Source: Pseudomonas nitroreducens NBRC 12694 (GTDB lineage: Bacteria; Pseudomonadota; Gammaproteobacteria; Pseudomonadales; Pseudomonadaceae). Taken from it: DNA of 64,000 bases. Position numbers and translations under genes: made by a program. The stretch lies in contig NZ_BDAI01000006.1 of NCBI RefSeq assembly GCF_002091755.1, positions 62,001 to 126,000 on the forward strand. The letters run 5' to 3'. The stretch's first letter is position 1. Each line of letters opens with the position of its first letter. Below the pieces are notes generated by a model. It had not been told where the DNA came from. It was given only the letters and a program-made list of their open reading frames with translations, and did not search any database. This document shows positions 50,586 through 59,183 of the stretch, one piece after another.

Positions 50586-52268
50586 TCACACCGTGGAGAG
50601 GAAGGCGCTGCCGGCCTCCTGCCATTGGGCGATGTCTACCCGGATGCGCTTCTTGTCGAGCTTACCAACGCTTGTCTTGGGAACTTCAGTAACAACGGCG
50701 ATCTGCGATGGAATCGCCCATTTGTTGATGTTGCCCTGCTCGACGAAAGGCTTGAGGTGCTCGCGCAGCCCCTTGGCATCCAGCGCGAGGCCATCGCGCA
50801 GCACCAGCAGGGCGAATGGGCGCTCGCCCCACTGCGGATCGGGCACGCCGACCACCGCCACTTCGCGCACCGCCGGGTGGCGGCTGATGAGGTCTTCAAG
50901 CTCCAGGGAGGACAGCCATTCGCCGCCGGTCTTGATCACATCCTTGATCCGGTCGCGGATATCGATGAAGCCCATGCCATCCAGGGTCGCCACGTCGCCG
51001 GTATGCATCCAGCCGCCGGTCCAGAGCTCCTCGCCTTTCTGCGGCTCCCGGAAGTAGCCCTGGGTCAGCCAGGGCGCGCGCAGCACCAGCTCGCCCTGGG
51101 ATTCACCGTCGGCCGGCAGGAATTCGCCGTGTTCATCCATGATCGCCGCCTCCACCAGCGGCACTGGCACACCGGCCTTGATGCGGTAGGTAGTGCGCTC
51201 GTCCTCGCTGCCGGCGCACAGTTCCTGGTTGAGGTAGCCACAGGAGATCAGCGGGCAGGTCTCGGACATCCCGTAAGCGGCGGTAAGCTGGATGCCGCGG
51301 GCCTTGGCGGCATCGTAGAGCGCTCGATTAAGGGCGCTGCCCCCGATAATGATCTTCAGCCCACCAAAGTCGTGATCCCTGGCGCTGGCGGCGTTGAGCA
51401 TCATCTGCAGGATGGTCGGCACGCAGTGGGAGAAGGTCACCTTCTCTTCACGGATCAGCTTGCACAGCAGCTCCGGCTCGTAACGCCCCGGGTAAACCTG
51501 CTTCACCCCCAGCATGGTCGCCACGTACGGCACGCCCCAGGCGTGGACGTGGAACATCGGTGTGATTGGCATGTAGACGTCGTCGGTGCCCATCAGGCGG
51601 ATGCTGTCCAGGCTGCCGATGGTCGAAGCCATGGCCAGGGTATGCAGCACCAGCTGACGGTGGGTGAAGTACACCCCCTTGGGGTTACCGGTGGTGCCGG
51701 TGGTATAGAAAGTGGTGGCCACCGAGTTCTCGTCGAAATCTGGGAACGCGTAGCGCGGACTGGCGGCAGCCAGCAGGGTCTCGTACTCACCGACACAGTT
51801 GGGCAGCGTGCTGGTCTTGTCCGCACCGTCGGTGATCAGCAGGGTCTTTTCCACCGTGGTCAATTGCCCGGCGATGCCCTGGTAGAGCGCGGCGAATTCG
51901 CTGTTGACCAGCACGAAGCGGTCGTCGGCGTGGTTCATGGTGTAGAGGATCTGGTCCGGCGAAAGACGGATATTGATGGTGTGCAGCACCGCGCCGATCA
52001 TCGGGATGGCGAACATGCACTCCAGGTAACGGTGACTGTCCCAGTCCATCACCGCCACCGTGTCACCGGCCTTCACACCGGCGTCGGTCAGTACGTTGGC
52101 CAGTCGCGCCACACGCTCGTTGAACGTGGCATAGGTGTAACGCACGCTGTCGCGATAGACGATCTCCCTGCCCTTTTCATAACGACTGCCGGACAGCAGC
52201 AGGCTCTTGATCAACAACGGATACTGATAGGCGTTCTGAGCAGCGGGGATGACGCGGGTTTTCAGCAT
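50586..52268 (-). CDS. Medium-chain fatty-acid-CoA ligase (AlkK-like)
   Basis: The 560-aa enzyme activates a fatty acid through an acyl-AMP to acyl-CoA. Adenylation-domain motifs are YTTGTTGNPKG at about residues 188-198, then AAYGMSETCPLI, a WMHTGDVATLDGMGF motif and DVIKTGGEWLSSLELE. Start MLKTRVIPAAQNAYQYPLLI is the standard one for this ligase branch; the open frame extends to 52352 but would overlap the promoter motif. It lies upstream of the DUF1302-DUF1329 pair and is divergent from a thiolase gene, the same order as PA3921-PA3925 as I recall. The ligase implies that the cluster handles free fatty acids of medium length. Confidence 0.88.
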   Translation of the reverse strand: MLKTRVIPAAQNAYQYPLLIKSLLLSGSRYEKGREIVYRDSVRYTYATFNERVARLANVLTDAGVKAGDTVAVMDWDSHRYLECMFAIPMIGAVLHTINIRLSPDQILYTMNHADDRFVLVNSEFAALYQGIAGQLTTVEKTLLITDGADKTSTLPNCVGEYETLLAAASPRYAFPDFDENSVATTFYTTGTTGNPKGVYFTHRQLVLHTLAMASTIGSLDSIRLMGTDDVYMPITPMFHVHAWGVPYVATMLGVKQVYPGRYEPELLCKLIREEKVTFSHCVPTILQMMLNAASARDHDFGGLKIIIGGSALNRALYDAAKARGIQLTAAYGMSETCPLISCGYLNQELCAGSEDERTTYRIKAGVPVPLVEAAIMDEHGEFLPADGESQGELVLRAPWLTQGYFREPQKGEELWTGGWMHTGDVATLDGMGFIDIRDRIKDVIKTGGEWLSSLELEDLISRHPAVREVAVVGVPDPQWGERPFALLVLRDGLALDAKGLREHLKPFVEQGNINKWAIPSQIAVVTEVPKTSVGKLDKKRIRVDIAQWQEAGSAFLSTV

Positions 52269-52351
52269 GGCGTGCGCACTCTCAAGGCTGGATTTCGAGT
52301 TGAGTCTCATCAGGATGAGACCGACTCTAGAGCGCTGCGCCGAGCCATTCA

Positions 52352-52384
52352 TCAGTCAAAAGAGTGATTTGCCGATGACTCTTT
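52352..52384. promoter_or_regulatory. Shared upstream motif, copy 3, extended to a palindrome
   Basis: TCAGTCAAAAGAGTGATTT (52352-52370) resembles the copies at 7120 and 50445 and lies 84 bases upstream of the ligase start. Its core AAAGAGTGAT (52359-52368) is mirrored by ATGACTCTTT (52375-52384) across TTGCCG, so here the site is nearly symmetric and could serve both the ligase and the thiolase. Confidence 0.6.
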
Positions 52385-52447
52385 GGCGACATCCGGTCAC
52401 GCGGTAGAATACTGACGCCCGGCCGTTCACGGCCGGTACCTTTACCC

Positions 52448-52645
52448 GGAGTCCGCGTAGGGCCTGCGAGCTAGAGCAGAACAAGGCGGAAGCAGGCGAG
52501 GGAGCGGAGTTTACATCTTGTAAATGAGCATGACTCGCTTCGCTCGCCCCTGCGGGGCCGCGCTGAAGCGCGTTAGCCGCAAGCGGCTTCCGAGCCTGCT
52601 TCCAACGCAGTTCTACCGATGCGCAGCCGGTCCTACGCGGACTCC
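52448..52645. repeat. About 200-base mirrored repeat element upstream of the thiolase gene
   Basis: Outer arms GGAGTCCGCGTAGG (52448-52461) and CCTACGCGGACTCC (52632-52645) are perfect inverted repeats, and inner arms GGAAGCAGGC (52488-52497) and GCCTGCTTCC (52594-52603) are also inverted. The centre holds the palindrome TTTACATCTTGTAAA. It occupies half of the 402-base gap 52269-52670 and ends 25 bases before the thiolase ATG. It looks like a dispersed non-autonomous element; copies elsewhere cannot be checked here. Confidence 0.6.
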
Positions 52646-52670
52646 TACAACAAGAGCGAAGAGGTTAGTC

Positions 52671-53846
52671 ATGTCCGAGATCGTCATCGTCAGCGGCGCC
52701 CGTACTCCCATGGGCGGCTTCCAGGGCAGCCTGTCCGGCGTTTCCGCCGTCGACCTGGGCGCCATCGCCATCCGCGAAGCCATCTCCCGTGCCGGCATCC
52801 AGCCCGAAGACGTGCAGGAAGTGATCATGGGCAACGTGTTGCCCGCCGGTCTGAAACAGGGCCCTGCCCGCCAGGCGTCGCTGAACGCCGGCCTGCCCGC
52901 CGCCACCGGCTGCACCACCATCAACAAGCTCTGCGGCTCCGGCATGAAAGCCGTGATGCTGGCCCACGACCTGCTCAAGGCGGGCACCAACAGCGTGATG
53001 GTCGCCGGCGGCATGGAAAGCATGTCCAATGCTCCCTACGTGATCGAGAAGGCCCGCACCGGCCTGCGCATGGGCCACGGCGAGATCAAGGACCACATGT
53101 TCCTCGACGGCCTGGAGGACGCCCGCACCGGCCGCCTGATGGGTTCTTTCGCCCAGGAAACTGCCGATAAGTACAACGTCACCCGTGGAGAGATGGACGC
53201 CTACGCCATCGAATCCCTGCAACGCGCCCAGGCCGCCATCAAGGACGGCTCGCTGGCTTCGGAAATCGTCCCGGTCACCGTTACCACCCGCAAGGGCGAG
53301 ACCGTGGTGAAGGACGACGAGCAGCCGCTGACCGCCAACCTGGACAAGATCCCCGGCCTGCGCCCGGCCTTCCGCAAGGACGGCACCATCACCGCCGCCA
53401 ACGCCAGCTCCATCTCCGATGGCGCCTCCGCGCTGGTCCTGATGACCGCCGAAGAAGCCGCCCGCCGTGGCCTCAAGCCGCTGGCGAAGATCGTCGCCCA
53501 CGCTACCCAGAGCCAGGACCCGGCCGAATTCACCCTGGCGCCCATCGGCGCCATGGCCAACCTGTTCAAGAAGGCCGGCTGGAGCAAGGACGACGTCGAC
53601 CTCTTCGAGATCAACGAAGCCTTCGCCATGGTCACCATGCTCGCCATGCGCGAACACGGTCTGGACCACGCCAAGGTCAACGTTTACGGCGGCGCCTGCG
53701 CCCAGGGCCACCCGGTCGGTTCCACCGGCTCGCGGATCATCGTTACCCTGATCAACGCCCTGCAGAAAAAGGGCGGCAAGCGTGGCGTGGCCTCGCTGTG
53801 CATTGGCGGCGGCGAAGCCACCGCGGTGGCGATCGAATTGGTCTGA
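52671..53846 (+). CDS. Acetyl-CoA acyltransferase (thiolase)
   Basis: The 391-aa enzyme has the acylated cysteine Cys-88 in TINKLCGSGMKAV, catalytic His-347 in ACAQGHPVGSTGSR and Cys-377 in ASLCIGGGEATAV. It cleaves 3-ketoacyl-CoA to acetyl-CoA or condenses two acetyl-CoA. ATG 52671 follows AAGAGG; the open frame upstream is inside the repeat element. It is divergent from the acyl-CoA ligase and ends at a strong terminator. The context favours degradation. Confidence 0.92.
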   Translation: MSEIVIVSGARTPMGGFQGSLSGVSAVDLGAIAIREAISRAGIQPEDVQEVIMGNVLPAGLKQGPARQASLNAGLPAATGCTTINKLCGSGMKAVMLAHDLLKAGTNSVMVAGGMESMSNAPYVIEKARTGLRMGHGEIKDHMFLDGLEDARTGRLMGSFAQETADKYNVTRGEMDAYAIESLQRAQAAIKDGSLASEIVPVTVTTRKGETVVKDDEQPLTANLDKIPGLRPAFRKDGTITAANASSISDGASALVLMTAEEAARRGLKPLAKIVAHATQSQDPAEFTLAPIGAMANLFKKAGWSKDDVDLFEINEAFAMVTMLAMREHGLDHAKVNVYGGACAQGHPVGSTGSRIIVTLINALQKKGGKRGVASLCIGGGEATAVAIELV

Positions 53847-53862
53847 TACTTCGTCAGGCATG

Positions 53863-53891
53863 AAAAAGGGGCGCCTCGGGCGCCCCTTTTT
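53863..53891. terminator. Bidirectional terminator after the thiolase
   Basis: GGGGCGCC (53868-53875) pairs with GGCGCCCC (53879-53886), with AAAAA before and TTTTT after. It serves the thiolase gene and the convergent LysE gene. Confidence 0.92.
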
Positions 53892-53922
53892 CATTCGGAA
53901 CAAAGCATTCCTGCAGGAGCGT

Positions 53923-54552
53923 TCAGCGCAACTCGGTGAAGGCCAGCTTGATCCCCAGGCCGATCAGTACCACGCCCATCAGCCGGTCGAACCAGTGGCC
54001 CATGCGAGCGAAGCCGGCACGGACGCGTTGCTGGCTGAACAGCAGCGCCACCAGGCAGAACCACACCGCCGTGGCACAGGCCAGGTACACGCCATAACCG
54101 GCCTGGACCAGCAACGGCGTATGCGGGTTGATCACCACGGTGAACAGCGAAAGGAAGAACAGCGTGGCCTTGGGGTTCAGGCCGTTGGTGACGAAACCGG
54201 CGACATAGGCACCACGAGCCGTACGGGCGACCGGAGCCGCCATCGTCTCTGCCGCCGCCGGATCAGCCGGGCGCGCACGCAAAGCCTTGACGCCGATGTA
54301 CAGCAGATAGGCCGCTGCCAGCCATTTCAGTGCGTTGAACAGCACGATCGACTGCGACACGATCAGGCCGATGCCCAGCAGCGAGTAGGTGACGTGGAGG
54401 AAGATCGCGCTACCCACGCCCAGTGCCGTCCAGGTGCCGGCACGGCGGCCGTGGGTCACGCTCTCGCGCACCACCACGGCGAAATCCGGGCCGGGGCTGG
54501 CCACCGCCAGCAGGTGAATGAACGCCACCGTGAGAAATTCCGCCCAGTACAT
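53923..54552 (-). CDS. LysE-family amino-acid exporter
   Basis: The 209-aa protein has about six hydrophobic helices. The LysE/RhtB motif is in LAVASPGPDFAVVVRESVTH near the start, and the central GFVTNGLNPKATLFFLSLF also fits. It exports amino acids or related compounds across the inner membrane; the substrate is not clear. GGAGG precedes ATG 54552, and the frame to 54585 is not needed. Confidence 0.88.
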   Translation of the reverse strand: MYWAEFLTVAFIHLLAVASPGPDFAVVVRESVTHGRRAGTWTALGVGSAIFLHVTYSLLGIGLIVSQSIVLFNALKWLAAAYLLYIGVKALRARPADPAAAETMAAPVARTARGAYVAGFVTNGLNPKATLFFLSLFTVVINPHTPLLVQAGYGVYLACATAVWFCLVALLFSQQRVRAGFARMGHWFDRLMGVVLIGLGIKLAFTELR

Positions 54553-54638
54553 CGCGCCTCCGAACAACCGCCGAGAAAAGCTCATCTTCTATACGAAGCG
54601 ACGGGCAACCGACAAGCCGCCGGCAGGAGACGCGGAAA

Positions 54639-56105
54639 CTAGCGCGCGCCGGCGTGGCCAAGAGCGTGCAGCAGCGGAAGCTGACGCAGCGGGCAGGCCT
54701 GCCAGGGCGAAAGATAGTCGGCGAAAGGGCTGATGCCGTCCAGCAGCTCCATGCCGCTACGGATGAGGCGCTTGCCGACCTCCCAATCCTCGTTGGCCAG
54801 GGCATGGCCGAGCACCATCGAGATCAGGTATTGCTCCCAGCAATCGAACGCCGCACGGGCCTGACGAGCCATGTGGCGCAGGGCATTCCAGAGTGTCTCT
54901 TCATCCAGCAACCCAGCACTGAAAGCCAGCCGCGCACCGAAGGCTGCACGCTCCAGATCGTAGGCCAGCAGGGTCTGACAGTCCTCGATCATCTCCGGAT
55001 CGTGCCCGGCCTTGAGCAATGCCCGCCGCGCCTGCTCGAAGCGCGCCCCACCGGCCACTCCGTCAGTTTTCCGCTTACCACCCACGGTGCCCAGTTGTCC
55101 TAGCAAGGGGTCCAGCTTCAGTCGGCTGCCATGGTCCATCAGCCACTCCATACGCTGGAGAACGCCATTCTGGTCGGTGGCGTTCCAACGTTCGGCGAGC
55201 CAGGCCCGGTTCAGTTCCCGTTCATGGTCCGCGATCGCCAGGGAATCGGCACGCGCGCCGCCACTGGTAGCGATCAGCGCCCCGAAGGCGAGCAGTGCCC
55301 GCCGCGCAGGGAGGCCGGGCCTTTCGACCGAGTGTTCCGAGTGCAGGACCACCTCGGCCACCTGTATGCCCGCCAGCGGATGCGCCTGCCACAGGCCAGC
55401 CACCGCATTGCCTTTACGCCTCTCCCCCATGAGCTCCTTGAACGCACGGATCGCCAGCGCAGTCTGTTGCCCGTCGCGCAGCAGGGTTGCCCGTCCCAGC
55501 ACGAAGGAGGCGGCGTAGTCCTGCCAGTTGGCGAAGCTGCGGATCGCCGCGTCGGCCACCCAGGCCAGGGTCAACCAGGCCTCGGCTTCGGTGAGGTATC
55601 CACAGGCACGGCAGCGACGTGCCAGCCAGGCGATGCATTCGTAGTCATGGGCCGCCATCGACAAGTGACACGGCAACGTCAGGCCGGCCTTGACCCAGGC
55701 CTGCTTCGCCCGCTGCCAGCGCAACCGCTGCTCACCGTCGAAAGCACTGGATTCATTGCGCTGCAGTCGCTGAAAGTCACCGTCCAGTTGCTGGCCATGG
55801 GCTTCGAGCAACATATCCTGCAAGGTGCTGCGAGCCGAACCGGCATCGTCTATGCCCCAGCATTCACCCAGTTCCCTGTCCAGGCCGGCGGCGACCTCCG
55901 AGCACTCGCCAGCCAGCGAATGCCCAAGCGCCCCGTTACAGGCTGCCATCAGTGCGCCGAAGCACAGCAGGGGCTCGGGGCCAGCCGGGGTACTCGGTCG
56001 GCGCCGCCGCGCCCGTGGACCGGGAAAATGCCCATCACCGCGCAGCCCGACGCGTGCGCCGAGCGCCCGGATAGCTGTGAGGCTGGAAAGAATCCATCCC
56101 ATCAT
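54639..56105 (-). CDS. Protein with two tandem DUF1266 domains
   Basis: The 488-aa protein contains the DUF1266 pattern twice. The first half has CIAWLARRCRACGYLTEAEA followed by WLTLAWVADAA and a W-x8-FVLGRATLL stretch. The second half has RAAFGARLAFSAGLLDEETL followed by WNALRHMARQA and CWEQYLISMVLGHAL. Each ends in a short segment (GLWQAHPLAG and PWQACPLRQLP) typical of the family. The first domain has a basic, Arg-rich N-terminus of about 35 residues. DUF1266 proteins are unassigned; they occur near effector or toxin-related genes in some genomes, but no such gene is here. TGAGGTGAG precedes the ATG at 56105. Confidence 0.75.
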   Translation of the reverse strand: MMGWILSSLTAIRALGARVGLRGDGHFPGPRARRRRPSTPAGPEPLLCFGALMAACNGALGHSLAGECSEVAAGLDRELGECWGIDDAGSARSTLQDMLLEAHGQQLDGDFQRLQRNESSAFDGEQRLRWQRAKQAWVKAGLTLPCHLSMAAHDYECIAWLARRCRACGYLTEAEAWLTLAWVADAAIRSFANWQDYAASFVLGRATLLRDGQQTALAIRAFKELMGERRKGNAVAGLWQAHPLAGIQVAEVVLHSEHSVERPGLPARRALLAFGALIATSGGARADSLAIADHERELNRAWLAERWNATDQNGVLQRMEWLMDHGSRLKLDPLLGQLGTVGGKRKTDGVAGGARFEQARRALLKAGHDPEMIEDCQTLLAYDLERAAFGARLAFSAGLLDEETLWNALRHMARQARAAFDCWEQYLISMVLGHALANEDWEVGKRLIRSGMELLDGISPFADYLSPWQACPLRQLPLLHALGHAGAR

Positions 56106-56324
56106 CGCGACTCACCTCAGGATTTCGATGAGTGCAATCTACGAAGCCGTTGACGCTTGGCAGATGAGGGAAAACTGAAACGCCCGTCAGACTTTTCAAT
56201 CAAACATCTACCATCAAAGCAAGACAGCCCAGCCGTGCACGTGCGGGAAGCGCGGGTTGTCCGCAACGGCGGTTGTGCCGAGAATCCCCCTCATCCCGCC
56301 CTTCCGATCAAGGTGTCATCGCTC

Positions 56325-57290
56325 ATGAATCCTGCTCGCGCCGTCTTCCTCGACCATGCCTCCCTCGACCTCGGTGACCTCGACCTCGCGCCGCTGCGCG
56401 CACCTTTCGGCGAACTGGTCCTGCACGGGCGCAGCGAGACTCAGCAGGTGGCCGAGCGGCTGCAGGGCGCACAGGTGGCGATCAGCAACAAGGTTCGCAT
56501 CACTGCCGAGGTGTTCGAGCAATGCCCGGACCTCCAACTGGTCCTGGTGGCCGCCACCGGCACCAACAACGTCGACCTTGAGGCCGCGCGCCAGCACGGC
56601 GTGACCGTGAGCAATTGCCAGGGCTACGGCACCCCGTCGGTGGCCCAGCACACTCTGATGCTGCTGCTCGCCCTGGCCACCCGCCTGCCGGATTACCAGG
56701 CGGCGATCCGCGAAGGCCGCTGGCAGAAGGCGCCGCAGTTCTGCCTGCTGGACTTTCCCATCGTCGAACTGGAGGGCAAGACCCTCGGCCTGCTCGGCCA
56801 CGGCGAACTGGGCGGCGCGGTGGCGAAGCTGGCCGAAGCCTTCGGCATGCGCGTGCTGCTCGGCGCCCTGCCCGGCCGCCCACCACGCGCCGATCGCCTG
56901 GCGCTGGACGACCTGCTGCCGCAGGTGGATGCCCTCACCCTGCATTGCCCGCTGACCGACGCCACGCGCAACCTGATCGGCCAGCGCGAGTTGGACCTGA
57001 TGAAACCCGGCGCCTTCCTGATCAACACCGCCCGCGGCGGGCTGGTGAACGAACAGGCGCTCGCCGACACCCTGCGTCGCGGCCATCTGGGCGGTGCGGC
57101 CTTCGACGTGCTCAGCGTGGAGCCGCCCAAGGACGGCAACCCGCTGCTGGCCGGCGATATCCCGCGCTTCATCCTCACCCCGCACAGCGCCTGGGGCAGC
57201 CGCGAGGCACGGCAGCGCATCGTCGGCCAGTTGAGCGAGAACGCCGCCGGCTACTTTGCCGGCGAGCCGCGCCGGGTGGTGGCGCCATGA
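56325..57290 (+). CDS. hprA: D-isomer 2-hydroxyacid dehydrogenase (hydroxypyruvate reductase-like)
   Basis: The 321-aa enzyme has the NAD motif LGLLGHGELGGAVA and the catalytic triad of the family: Arg in NTARGGLVNE, Glu in LSVEPPKDGN and His in LTPHSAWGSRE. It reduces hydroxypyruvate or glyoxylate, or oxidises D-glycerate. ATG 56325 with AAGGTG is preferred to the longer frame from 56157. The gene overlaps the DUF1835 gene by 4 bases (ATGA), so both are translated together. Order hprA-DUF1835-rsmC-lysP resembles PA4626 onwards as I recall. Confidence 0.85.
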   Translation: MNPARAVFLDHASLDLGDLDLAPLRAPFGELVLHGRSETQQVAERLQGAQVAISNKVRITAEVFEQCPDLQLVLVAATGTNNVDLEAARQHGVTVSNCQGYGTPSVAQHTLMLLLALATRLPDYQAAIREGRWQKAPQFCLLDFPIVELEGKTLGLLGHGELGGAVAKLAEAFGMRVLLGALPGRPPRADRLALDDLLPQVDALTLHCPLTDATRNLIGQRELDLMKPGAFLINTARGGLVNEQALADTLRRGHLGGAAFDVLSVEPPKDGNPLLAGDIPRFILTPHSAWGSREARQRIVGQLSENAAGYFAGEPRRVVAP

Positions 57291-58051
57291 GCCTGCACCT
57301 GGTTTGCGGCGACGGCGCCGCCGATGCCCTGCGCCGCGCGGTCGAAGCAGGCGTGCTGACCGAGAAGAAAATCCGCGTGATGCCGGACGACCTGGCCGTC
57401 GGCCCGCTGAGTGACGTCGACACCCCGCCCTGCCGGCAACGCGCCGCGTTCTGGCACGAACTGGGCGGCGACGCCCTGCAGAACCGGGAAATCGCCATCG
57501 AGATGGCCACCGAAGTGAACTGGCTGCGCAGCCCCGACGTACCCGCCGTCACCCTCTGGCACGGCGACAGCGCCAGCGAGCAATTGCTGCTGCGGCGCGT
57601 CTGCGCGCTGCTACCCGCGCACGTCACCCTGCGCAGCGTTGGCGCTGGCAGCGGCCAGTGCCGCAGCGAGGACCGCCACGCCATCGCCATGCTCAAACCC
57701 GAGGAACTGGCCAACGCCCTGGCCGGCAGTCATGAACTGGAAGCCACCGAGCGCCAGCGCCTGGGCGCGGACTGGGAGCGCGCGCTGCTTGAGAACGCCG
57801 AGTTGCGCCTGTGGCTCGATGGCCAGTTGAGCGGCACCGGTTACGCACACATCGACCGCATCCTGCTGGACAGCGCCAGCGAATCCTGGCGCGCGGTGCA
57901 ATCGCTGATCGGGCCGACCATGGCTTACGTCGACGGCCTGTTCGTCAGCGACCTGCTGGCCGCCTGGCGCCTGCGCGCACAAGTCGCGGCCGGCGCCCTG
58001 GAACTGCGTGGCGAGGACTTCTGGAAGAACGCCGAGGTGCGGCTCGCCTAG
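57287..58051 (+). CDS. DUF1835 family protein
   Basis: The 254-aa protein begins SLHLVCGDGAADALRRAVEA, the DUF1835 start, and continues with IRVMPDDLAVGPLSDVDTP and a C-terminal half that resembles DUF3658 (TGYAHIDRILLDSASESWRA). Its ATG overlaps the stop codon of the upstream dehydrogenase by 4 bases. Function is unknown; the family contains short proteins near metabolic genes. The next gene, rsmC, starts 52 bases later with its own ribosome site. Confidence 0.8.
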   Translation: MSLHLVCGDGAADALRRAVEAGVLTEKKIRVMPDDLAVGPLSDVDTPPCRQRAAFWHELGGDALQNREIAIEMATEVNWLRSPDVPAVTLWHGDSASEQLLLRRVCALLPAHVTLRSVGAGSGQCRSEDRHAIAMLKPEELANALAGSHELEATERQRLGADWERALLENAELRLWLDGQLSGTGYAHIDRILLDSASESWRAVQSLIGPTMAYVDGLFVSDLLAAWRLRAQVAAGALELRGEDFWKNAEVRLA

Positions 58052-58103
58052 GCTCGGCCGCGGCAGCCCTGCTAAACTCGCGCCCTTTTTTCGAGGAGGC
58101 CGC

Positions 58104-59105
58104 ATGTCCAACGCCCCCACCAGTGAAGTGCTGCTGCGCCAGATCGAGCGCTTCCAGGGCCGCGTCCTGCTCGCCGGCCTGCCCGCCGACGCCCTGCTCG
58201 GCGACCTGCCGCAGGCGCAAGGCTGGAGTTGGCACGCCGGCGAGGCCCGACAGCTCGAAGCCCGCTACGCCGGCCGTTGCCACTTCGGCGCCACACCGCC
58301 CGAGGGCCAGTTCGACGCCGCTGTGCTGTTCCTGCCCAAGTCCCGCGAACTGACCGATTACCTTCTGGCCGCGCTGGCCAGCTGCGTGCCGGACGGCGAG
58401 CTGTACCTGGTCGGTGAGAAGCGTGCCGGTGTCGAGCGCGCCAGCAAGCAGCTCGGCGAATTCGGCCGCGCCAGCAAGCTCGACAGCGCTCGCCACTGCC
58501 AGCTGTGGCACACGCACATCGACGGCGCCCCGGCAGCGCCCGACCTGCATGCCCTCGCGCAACGCTATGAACTGCCGCTGGCCGACGGCCCGCTGCACGT
58601 CATCACCCTGCCCGGCGTGTTCAGCCATGGCCGCCTGGATCGCGGCAGCGCCCTGCTGCTGGAGCACCTGGACAAGCTGCCCGTCGGCCACCTGCTGGAC
58701 TTCGGCTGTGGTGCCGGCGTGCTCGGCGCGACGCTCAAGCGACGTTATCCACAAAGCCGGCTGACCTTGCTGGACGTCGACGCCTTCGCCGTCGAAAGCA
58801 GCCGCCTGACCCTGGCTGCCAACGGACTGGAAGGCGACGTGATTGCTGGCGACGGCATCGACGCCGCGCCAAGCGATCTGGCCGCCATCGTCACCAACCC
58901 GCCCTTCCACCAGGGCGTGCACACCAGCTACGCCGCCACCGAACACCTGCTGCGCCAGTCTGCCCGCCACCTGGCGCCCGGCGGCGAGCTGCGCCTGGTG
59001 GCCAACAGCTTCCTGAAATACCCGCCGCTGATCGAACAGCACCTGGGCCCCTGCCGCACCCTGGCCGAGGCCGACGGCTTCCGACTCTACAGCGCCCGGC
59101 GCTGA
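58104..59105 (+). CDS. rsmC: 16S rRNA guanine-1207 N2-methyltransferase
   Basis: The 333-aa protein has two related methyltransferase-fold halves. The C-terminal half carries the SAM motif LLDFGCGAGVLGATLKRRYP and the catalytic NPPFHQGVHTSY; the N-terminal half is degenerate. That is the RsmC/RlmG layout, and its length fits RsmC, which methylates G1207 of 16S rRNA. GAGGAGG precedes ATG 58104. Confidence 0.88.
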   Translation: MSNAPTSEVLLRQIERFQGRVLLAGLPADALLGDLPQAQGWSWHAGEARQLEARYAGRCHFGATPPEGQFDAAVLFLPKSRELTDYLLAALASCVPDGELYLVGEKRAGVERASKQLGEFGRASKLDSARHCQLWHTHIDGAPAAPDLHALAQRYELPLADGPLHVITLPGVFSHGRLDRGSALLLEHLDKLPVGHLLDFGCGAGVLGATLKRRYPQSRLTLLDVDAFAVESSRLTLAANGLEGDVIAGDGIDAAPSDLAAIVTNPPFHQGVHTSYAATEHLLRQSARHLAPGGELRLVANSFLKYPPLIEQHLGPCRTLAEADGFRLYSARR

Positions 59106-59183
59106 TCCCAGGCTCGCACTACACTCCACCGAGCCTGCCCGGATCGGCGCATCGCCGCTCGCCCTGAACTATCGAGGACACCC

